From Pedobacter nyackensis (lineage in GTDB: Bacteria; Bacteroidota; Bacteroidia; Sphingobacteriales; Sphingobacteriaceae), in the NCBI RefSeq assembly GCF_900176505.1, contig NZ_FWYB01000006.1:62001-126000 (forward strand): a DNA stretch of 64,000 nucleotides, in the 5' to 3' direction. Position numbers and translations under genes: made by a program. The notes under the pieces are model-generated. The model searched no databases. It was not told the origin of the DNA and saw only the letters and a list, made by a program, of their open reading frames with translations. Shown here one piece after another: positions 63,559 through 64,000 of this stretch. Each line of letters starts with the position of its first letter. Within the stretch, counting starts at the first letter, position 1.

Positions 63559-64000
63559 ATGAAAGCGGAATTAATTAATAAGTTCTTAGAAATATACGGG
63601 CATGAGCCAACTGCAAATTATTTTACCCCTGGTCGTGTCAACCTTATAGGAGAACATATTGATTATAATGGCGGATTAGTGATGCCATGTGCTGTTACAT
63701 TAGGAACATGGTTAAGCATGGCCCCAAACAACAATAACGTGATCAGATTTAAAAGTTTAAACTTCCCTGAGTCACAAGAATTTCCATTGCAGTCGAGCTA
63801 TACCAAAACAGGCTCGGAATGGTTCAACTACCCACTCGGCGTTTTTCACGAAGTGTTAAAAAAACACAACATTACCACCGGTTTAGATCTGTTGTTTTCT
63901 GGGAATATCCCTATAGGCTCAGGTCTGTCGTCCTCTGCCTCTATTGAAGTGGCCATGGCCTACGCTTTAAACAGTTATTTCAATCTGGGTTATGAGAAAA
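63559..64000 (+). CDS. galK: Galactokinase (partial, C-terminus beyond window)
   Basis: GHMP-family kinase that phosphorylates galactose at C1. 147 codons are visible. The N-terminal galactose-binding signature PGRVNLIGEHIDYNGG covers residues 24-39, with the sugar-contacting Asp35. The ATP-binding PIGSGLSSSAS follows near residue 120. The remaining two thirds lie outside the window. Divergent from galM. Confidence 0.95.
   Translation, partial: MKAELINKFLEIYGHEPTANYFTPGRVNLIGEHIDYNGGLVMPCAVTLGTWLSMAPNNNNVIRFKSLNFPESQEFPLQSSYTKTGSEWFNYPLGVFHEVLKKHNITTGLDLLFSGNIPIGSGLSSSASIEVAMAYALNSYFNLGYEK

Noticed and set aside
1..64000. CRISPR arrays, rRNA, tRNA or transposase genes
   Set aside because: None seen. 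The only short periodic repeats are the 11- and 12-bp arrays, which have no spacers of CRISPR size.

Overview
The window reads as a chromosomal segment of a Bacteroidota bacterium, most likely family Sphingobacteriaceae and close to Pedobacter. Signs of this are a SusC/SusD glycan-uptake pair, a PL12 lyase that resembles Pedobacter heparinus heparinase III as I recall its sequence, DUF6266, WbqC and DUF4833 proteins, weak Shine-Dalgarno sites and TAnnTTTG-type promoters. Most of it is core-genome housekeeping. No rRNA, tRNA, CRISPR array or intact transposase was seen.

Layout. 1-14 kb: pbpC (cut by the left edge) coupled to an alpha-2-macroglobulin, topA, a secreted glutathione peroxidase, a 5'-nucleotidase split over two genes, and mnmA. 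14-23.2 kb: a four-gene polysaccharide utilization operon on the minus strand (PL12 lyase, repeat-rich surface lipoprotein, SusC, SusD) closed by a strong terminator. 23.5-38.9 kb: metabolic and envelope genes (nucleoside phosphorylase, YigZ, EamA, ribD, prmC, xerD, aroQ, M28 peptidase, glycosyltransferase, lipid acyltransferase, WbqC, corA, mgtE, bioB, FUSC). 39-48.5 kb: two related TPR proteins, gyrA, hemF, small proteins, a DUF4442 protein, an AlbA/Schlafen-type protein and a MATE pump. 48.5-52.8 kb: a TonB-dependent receptor and TauE/SafE permease operon whose promoter is bracketed by two identical-class 17-bp palindromes. 53.6-59.2 kb: an A/T-rich accessory island. 59.3-64 kb: small genes, a DUF6266 protein behind an 11-bp tandem array, a DsbA/FrnE-like oxidoreductase with galM, and divergent galK (cut by the right edge).

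The accessory island is the best candidate for an undescribed system. It holds a RadC-type JAB protein, a two-TM protein of putative phage-abortive-infection layout flanked by degenerate direct repeats, and a minus-strand run of a DGQHR-like protein, a zinc-finger protein, an HNH endonuclease and a HEPN-like (Rx4H) protein. The last three overlap at their ends. The island abuts an ECF sigma factor gene broken after region 2, as if it had inserted there. A short promoter-operator-terminator unit with no real ORF and a TTGTCCC repeat cluster sit at its left side. An antiphage role is an inference from domain content and context.

Three short tandem arrays (10.5, 54.2 and 60.9 kb) share an 11- or 12-bp period and a YCCCnG-like core. 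They lie outside coding sequence and no listed feature type explains them.
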